This document shows, piece after piece, positions 57,201 through 64,000 of a stretch of DNA of 64,000 nt. A program made the position numbers and the translations under genes. The notes under the pieces are model-generated. The model worked only from the letters and a program-made list of their open reading frames with translations, was not told the DNA's origin and did not search any database. The stretch is from Trogon surrucura (taxonomy: Eukaryota; Chordata; Aves; Trogoniformes; Trogonidae): positions 56,531,135 through 56,595,134 of the forward strand of contig CM036619.1 in assembly GCA_020746105.1 (NCBI GenBank), written 5' to 3'. Numbering within the stretch: the first letter of the stretch is position 1; every line of letters starts with the position of its first letter.

Positions 57201-60200
57201 TAATACGTATGGAAACACAATCGATTTGCTTTTGAAAATACAGTAAAATTTCTGCTAAAAAGAGCTGTTTGTCATAGATCCTTTCTTCTCCTTTCCCTTT
57301 TCCTTCCTTCTCTCCTTCCCTTCCCTACTCCTGTTCTTTTTTCTCTTCCAATGAAAATACTGTAGGGTTTTTTTGACACATCTCTTGTGGTTGTGAAAGT
57401 TTATGACTGTGCACCACTCAGTTTTACTTAATTTTCCATTTCCTGGGTAAGCAAACAGAGAGCTTGAGCTGGTGACTATCTGTAAACTTTAACATCAGAG
57501 TCCAGCTGCCACTGCTCCCAGTGAAGGCCTTATAGGAGGGCCAGAAGGATTATAAACACATTAGTAAGCCAACCATGAATAAACTAACACCTAAATTTGC
57601 TGACAAAGAGCTTGGTTAATGCAAACCTAAGTTTGCCTTGCAGGTTTCTCATGTCATTCCAGGACAGCAATTCGGTGGCGAGTTCAAGTGATGCTCAAGC
57701 CTCTGAAAACTAGGAAATCCCCACCTGATGTACATCCTGGTGCAACATTAAGGCTGCACCTGGAGCTCGCAAAGGCTCTTGGCATTAATTTGCAAGCAAA
57801 TCTATTGTGCCAATGGCATGAAGACAGCAGCTGTGTGGGCAAAAGCAAGGGAGCATGTAAATCAGGAGACAGGTCTTGCTGCCTTGATTAAGACCACTAC
57901 CAGTGGTGATATCCCCAGCTCCTTTGGCTATAGACACTGCATGAGGGTGGTCTGTGATCTTTATAGTGGGCAAGTGAAAGTCTACAACTCTATCAGATCG
58001 TATAGATGCTCAAGCTCATCGTGAAAGAGGACAAAGAATCAATGTTTCAGGGAGCTGGGTCTTGTGTTTCAGTGCAGTGTACACACAGGATACCTTATTT
58101 ACTAGCACTTGCCTGGATGCAGGTTTTCCTTTAAGTGAGCTTTGCTACTGCTCTGAGATGCTCTGCTTCAGGAATCATGTGTCGTATATGTACGCGACGG
58201 GAAGACTGAATCACTGATCAAACAAGGCAGAGTTCACGTTGTACTGATGTATCTTAGCTCTGGATTTCCTGGTTCTCAGAGGTTTGTGTCTTACCAACAT
58301 ACGGGAAGGAAACAAGACTGGGCAACCAGAATCTCTTCCTTGCTGAATTGCCTGTTGAATTTTTGGGGGTAATTTTTCTTTCTCTGAGCTGAGGAAAAAA
58401 AAAAAAAACCTGAATTTTGTCTATTTCAAGAAATTACACCATACATATATGTGCAGCTGGGATACTATTGTAGTAGATACCAATATCCCCCAACCCTTCA
58501 TCCTAGATCTCCAAGTAATTTAGAAAGGAAATAAATGTCATTATTATTGTCTTACAGGTAAAGAAACAGAGAACAAAAGAAGCAAAGCGATGTGCCTGAT
58601 ACTGCTTGAGGCCTGACATGGAAAATCATGAATAAAATAAAAGAAAACACACCCCCAAAAAAATCTGTGCTATTTTTTGCTGTCTGATGCCATTACATAT
58701 ATATCTGGTAGCAACCGAATGCACGATTCCATATGTGCCAAATCCAAGTTGTATGCCAGACCAGACCCTGCCTCCCTTGTTAGACTTGCCCCTGAGTCAG
58801 TCAGGCTTTCCAGCCTTTCCTCACCCCACACAGTCTCCCTTCCCCACCCAGCCAGTCCCTACCTGGTAATACCTAACCTGATTTTGAGATTAATATATTT
58901 GCATTTATTCACTCCTTCATTTCCCGGTCTACTGAGTTTGAATTTGCATCTCTCTAGGTCTGAGCAGATGTTGGATACAATCAGCTCACACTCTTCTTCT
59001 GAGTCAGAGATGAGTTATTCAGATCCCAGAACACATCTCAGAGGGACAAATGGGACTGAATTACCATCAAACTTGCTTTTCCTTTGTTGTCCTCCAACCC
59101 CAGTTTTACTTCCTTCCAACTGGTCCCTTACTATGATCCTTTCTCTTTGTACTAAGAGCACCAGCTCTCCCCATCCTCTTGCTCACCCATCTCAAACTCC
59201 TCTCAACAAGCTGCTGCATACAGCACTTTTAATTTTGTTTTCATGGACAGTTTTTGAACCTTCTTATTGTTTTCTTATACTCACATTGCGTTTTTCCAAA
59301 GTAAAATAGAAACAAAACCCAAATCCTGGCAGAATTGGATTCTAGCAACCTGTCTGCAGACCTTCTTCAGATTTGAACTGAACTCAGGTCAGATTCAGGA
59401 GTAAAGCTGTTTCACAACGCATGTGAGCACTAGCTGGCTAGAAGTCTTCTTGGCCACCGTATTTGACCAATGACAGTATAATCCATTTAGTCAGGAAGAA
59501 TTGGGTACGTGCCTATGCAGGCAGCGAAGCTCTTTTTTGCTGATGTGAAGGGTAGTAGGTGCCAGTGGGATGCGTGTCAGGAGAATGATTGCTTTGGGAC
59601 ATGGCTTGTTAATTGGTCTGTGCAATTGCTGGGATTTGCCGATCCTAAAAAATGTGAGGGTGGAGAAGTCAAAGGATTACATCCTAAGAACTCTTTGTTT
59701 AGGTAACTCTGTCTCTTGTAAGAAGCACACTTAATGTCAGGGTCAGTTATATACATTTATTTTAGACCTCTGGAGGAATCAGTCTTTAGATGTATTTGTA
59801 CAGTCTTTTGATGTGATATTTGAACTCATTCTGCTTATGCTCCAACTCAATCAGCAACTGTGTAATTACAGTCCATGTAGCACTGAATCCAGACAGATGT
59901 ATGGACACAGTGGCATGACATTTGAAAACCAGTCAAATATTTGCAAAATACAGCAGAAGTCTATTCCCTGAAGAAATAATTGAAATTGTTGTTCCTCTAA
60001 AAGTGGAGTCTGAGAATATTCTAAAAGAGTCAATGTCTATCTTACTCACAGTGTTAGAAAATGCTCTGAAGACTATGAGCAAGGATTGTGTAACAACCAA
60101 AATAAGGAGAACAAATGAATGATGGTTCTTGACATGTTCCAGCTTCACACAAAACTTTTCAGCTATTGAACTGTGAGGGAATCCAAAGAACAAAGTGTTT

Positions 60201-63200
60201 TATCTGAAATAAATGTACACCAAACTAGAAGGGATACAAATAAACATAAAAAAGCATGTATAGTCACTGAGGAAGATGGCGATACAGTATGAGTTATGAA
60301 ATCTGACAATATCAAGGCCAGATGGTTTGTAATAGCAAGTATCAAAAGTTTAAAGAGCTGTCTGATCCAAAAATATTTATTTTGTTTAATTAAATTACCT
60401 AAGATATGAAAGGGCAATTACAGTCCTAACGCAGCTCCTGGCTAAGCTCATTGTCTCAATAATTTCCAAATCAGCTTTGCTCACTTGATATATAAATGAC
60501 CATTTCTATATTTTTTTTTTTACCATCATATAGGGCTTGAACCGCTGTGTGCCTGGTTGTGGTACAAATGTAAGCTGTATTATTTTTTAACTGTGGGAAC
60601 AGTTAAAGGGTGTCATGTATATCAAGAAGCTTTACATTACTGCATTTTGACTTCTTGGATTTGAGCACTGGCAACATTTCAGGTTCAAAGGTTTCTGTTT
60701 AAAATGAGATTTAATGTATGTAGACTGTGGCATTGCCAATAATATCTTGAACTGACTGTGTTTTATTGGGTGATTCATAAAGAAAGTCAGACAAAGTATG
60801 CACAGTGGTATTGGAATGTGGGTGGGATCAAAGTAATGATTTAGTGGAATATGTTTGTCGAGCACAGCATGTAGAAAATCTTTCTGAATAAAGATTAATT
60901 TAGCCCCTGAGAACCTCAGCATATTTCCAAGTGCCGTTTACTCCAGTGAACCCCAGCAAAAGTATCAACGTAAAATGAGAAAGCTGCATTGCTCACCTTC
61001 AGATATTCCACTGGCAATGAGAATACAATCAGACTTGTTGGCAGTAAAGGGCAGGAAAATGAATAAAATTAATAAAAATCACACTGATTTAGAAAGACAC
61101 TGTCTGCAATTCTAACACAGAAGAAAACCTATTATCAAAGAGGGTGGCTGCAACATTTTATTTAAATACGGTTTTGCTGTTAATTGAACATCCATAAGCC
61201 TGCTGAGCAAAGTTTCTTCTGCTTGTACCTTTGCATGCATATACCTCCCTCTCTCTCTCTGCACTCTTCCTCCTCACATTTCTTTCCAGGCAGCACTTTC
61301 TGAGACTAACGAGTCCCTTGTACTGAGAACAAGGAGCTCTTAACAGTGGGCAACTGAGTCCTACTTAGACGGTTTCACAGCAGCACGAGCGATAATGTTG
61401 TCCTGAGTTCAATTATTCAAAAGCCAGCTGTTACATCTATAAAACATCTGTTTAAATATACTGTGTTTAATTTTTCTTTGGCTCCTGATCTAGAATTACA
61501 TCTCTCTTTTTCTACACTGCTTGCTAAACAGTAGGAAGAGAGTAGTCTGCCCTTATCCCTGCTTTCTCCACTTCAGTGCACTCAGAGAGCATAACTACCT
61601 TGGGAGCCTCGCCATGCTTTTGCACAGCCCCACAGGGCTGAGGGATGTCGTGGTCCCATCAGAACACCTCTGCATTTGTGCATACCCAGAGGATGGCACG
61701 GCACGTGCTGTATGATGCCGTGTACATGCGCGGAATGTCAGGGAGTCAGAGGAGCCAGGCTTTCCCATTGCTTTAACAGTACCAGTGCCATTTTTCAATC
61801 CCTCGGTATGGTTCAGTGGCTAAATGATGTTATTACAGTGGTCCCAGCTGTTTCCTTGGCAAAATCCATGCATTTTTGAGGTGAGACAGCTTACTGGAAT
61901 AAAAGGAAAACTAGCAAAAGGAAGGCTGTGGATGGTTCATAAGGAAGGGTTTTATAGAGGAGAAAGAGCCCACAAGACTCAACATTCCCACAAAACAGGG
62001 GCAGAATGGGACAAGGTGAAGTCTTCTGCTCGCAGGAGCTGAAAGGAAGACTCTAGCTCTAACCTGAGTGCTGGAAAGGATTCAGTATAGAGAACAGTGC
62101 ACATATAATGTTTTCATAAGGCTTTTTACCTTTGACTTTGAAAGTCAGTCTGCTGGTTTTCAAGACTTGCATATAGGAATTAATATTCCACAGATGCTAG
62201 TTAGCTCTCAAAATTTTCTTTCAACTGTGTTATTTTAAGGGCATGAATGCTATTAATCCATAGGTTAATGGATAAGCTTTGAATAATATACTGCATCATT
62301 TCACTTAAATGTATTTTAATATTTAAATTGGATTAAATATACAGGGAAGATTTTAGTTTGTAATTTGCCTCAGCAAGAAATAGATTAAATAGAAGGTTGT
62401 GCTTCCTGTGGTGTCCTGTGCCTACCCATTAAAATTAAATCTGTATAGCTCTCAAAATTGTCAGGGAACAAAACTTCAGGATACTAGAAACTTGAGAATA
62501 AAGGAAAAGTTTTTTCACTTGCAAAGCTCTAGTTTATATTCAATAATTATCTTATGATATCTTTTGGTAAGCAAACAGAAGAATATGCAGCGTAGAGCAT
62601 GTCAGTGCAAGTTAGAGGAGAGGCAGTGAAAGTTTGGCTTATCTTGAAAAAACAAGCTGTTAGAGCAATTTCGTTTCTTTGATCCAGAGACAGAGCTTCC
62701 ATAAAGATAGAACTGAGAGCAGCATGTCTTGCTTTGAGATAAGCTTTACGTGTTCTTATCCTCACAAATCTCTGCATATTTTTTCTTCCACATTTAGCTA
62801 CTTAGATGCCACTAACACAATATGTGTACATTGAGCCTGATTATTTGTCAATTTTACTTCTTCCCTTGGGTCTGCATTTGGATAAAAGTCTTTGAATACA
62901 CACGGTGTCGTTTAACTCCCCTTTCTGCAGGATAAAGCCAGCTGGGAATTAATTTTTTTTCTCTCATTTTCTGTGCAAATCGTTTGGGACCCAGCTCTCC
63001 AGATCGTCTGTTATTGCCACAGGTCTGATTTCCCTACCTTCCAGGTTGCTGTTTGTTCTGCAGCCACAAGCAAGCGCTACGACCTAGGTCACCGAGATGC
63101 CCAAATGCTCCTATTCTCTGTATGGAAGCCAAAAAAAGGATATTTCCACCGAGTTCATCAGAGCTGTTTGTGAAGAGGGATTACAGTCGAGACACATGCC

Positions 63201-64000
63201 CAGAAGTTCAGTGAACCATAGGAGCTCAAATAAAGACCAAATTGTTCAGGTGCTAAGCTCCTCCCTTGCTAATGAACACCTGGACCAGGGGACTGGGGAC
63301 CACATCTCCACTCCAGCCATCTGTTCTACTGAAAGGATTTATTTGGCTTCAGCAGGACTGTCTCAAACTCAGACATCTACCAGTTGTTGAAGAGTTCAGC
63401 AAAGAGGTTTTTTTTTTAATATGTCCTAGCACCAAAACAAGGCTTTTGACTCTTCCTGGATTTTGACCGAATCATATTTTCTCTTTGTCAGAATGTCAGA
63501 TTTAATTATTTTCTAATCTACTTTATCACCCTCCTGATATCACTAGAAAGATTATGACTGTGGTAGCTTCTCTCTAAAGTTGTCCTGCAGATAGATCTTC
63601 ACTTTGCTGACTCCATGCAGATAAATAGTGCCAATTCTCTTGAAACCATGCTCATAACTGACCTTTCCAATTATTATTCTATTATCTTTATTCTCATCAG
63701 TTCTTAAAACTTTTCTTACTGTTAAGGTGAGAGATATGATTTCCTGATCTACCTGCTACTTAGTGAAGGTATGTCTGCACACCCTTAAAATGCAGGCTTA
63801 GTATAGATCTTCGCTTGGCATTTAACTGCCCTAAAAAATAACATTTGGAGCCTCCTAGAGTACTGCAGGATCTTCAGACCTGATGCACCCATCACAGTTC
63901 AATGATATTTAGAGAAACCATGAGAAATGACTGAAGGGGAGGGCAAAAAGTCTGCACTGATAAAATAAGCTGCATCGCCCACATTTCCAATTTCTGCTCT
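54251..64000. other. Upstream flank, no gene recognised
   Basis: About 9.7 kb of mostly AT-rich sequence upstream of PPP4R1. I find no recognisable exon, CR1 or LTR. Open frames reach 210 codons (58677-59309, + strand) but are Ser/Pro/Leu-rich without domains. In human, RAB31 lies on this side at a distance of tens of kb, so an intergenic interval is expected; no RAB-family G1 motif (GDxGVGKS) is present. Confidence 0.7.

Noticed and set aside
57688-58024. Overlapping + strand frames of 67 and 81 codons in a somewhat GC-richer patch
   Set aside because: Considered as a possible exon or retrocopy, but neither frame matches a family I know and they overlap out of frame.
58677-59309. 210-codon + strand open frame in the upstream flank
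   Set aside because: Ser/Pro/Leu-rich without domain or conservation that I can recognise, no clear splice context, and composition typical of pyrimidine-rich non-coding DNA.
1-64000. CRISPR arrays, rRNA, tRNA and bacterial-type operons
   Set aside because: No regularly spaced repeats, no tRNA A/B boxes or cloverleaf found by eye, and the whole window is vertebrate intron/exon sequence. CR1 repeats are dispersed, not arrayed.

Overview
The window reads as nuclear DNA of a bird. It holds several 5'-truncated CR1 LINE copies in both orientations, a complete ERVL-type solo LTR, and no Alu, L1 or B-type SINEs, which is the usual avian repeat profile. The species cannot be fixed from the sequence alone.

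One protein-coding gene can be supported: PPP4R1, the HEAT-repeat regulatory subunit 1 of protein phosphatase 4, on the minus strand. Twelve coding exons can be placed base by base, from an ATG at 53474-53476 to a donor at 2759/2760. They join in one open frame of 1743 nt (581 codons), about 60% of the roughly 950-residue vertebrate protein. The remaining C-terminal exons lie beyond the left edge. All mapped introns are GT-AG.

Layout from right to left, in the direction of transcription. 54.2-64.0 kb is AT-rich upstream flank with no recognisable gene; in human the next gene on that side is RAB31. 52.7-54.25 kb is a TATA-less CpG island carrying exons 1 and 2 and motifs resembling YY1, Sp1 and ZNF143 sites. 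Intron 2 (15.8 kb) holds three CR1 fragments and a folded-back ERVL LTR fragment. Exon 3 is at 37.2 kb and exon 4 at 31.1 kb. Intron 4 (10.8 kb) holds a solo LTR with a perfect 5-bp target duplication and an internally deleted CR1. Exons 5-10 form a compact cluster (20.3-13.4 kb) encoding HEAT repeats. Exon 11 (518 nt) encodes an acidic linker, and exon 12 is at 2.8-2.9 kb.

No new multigene system, CRISPR array, tRNA or rRNA was found. The best second-look items are two exon junctions in PPP4R1 that recreate a consensus 5' splice site after splicing, the inverted LTR composite at 41.0-41.3 kb, the clean solo LTR, and the arrangement of motifs around the start codon.
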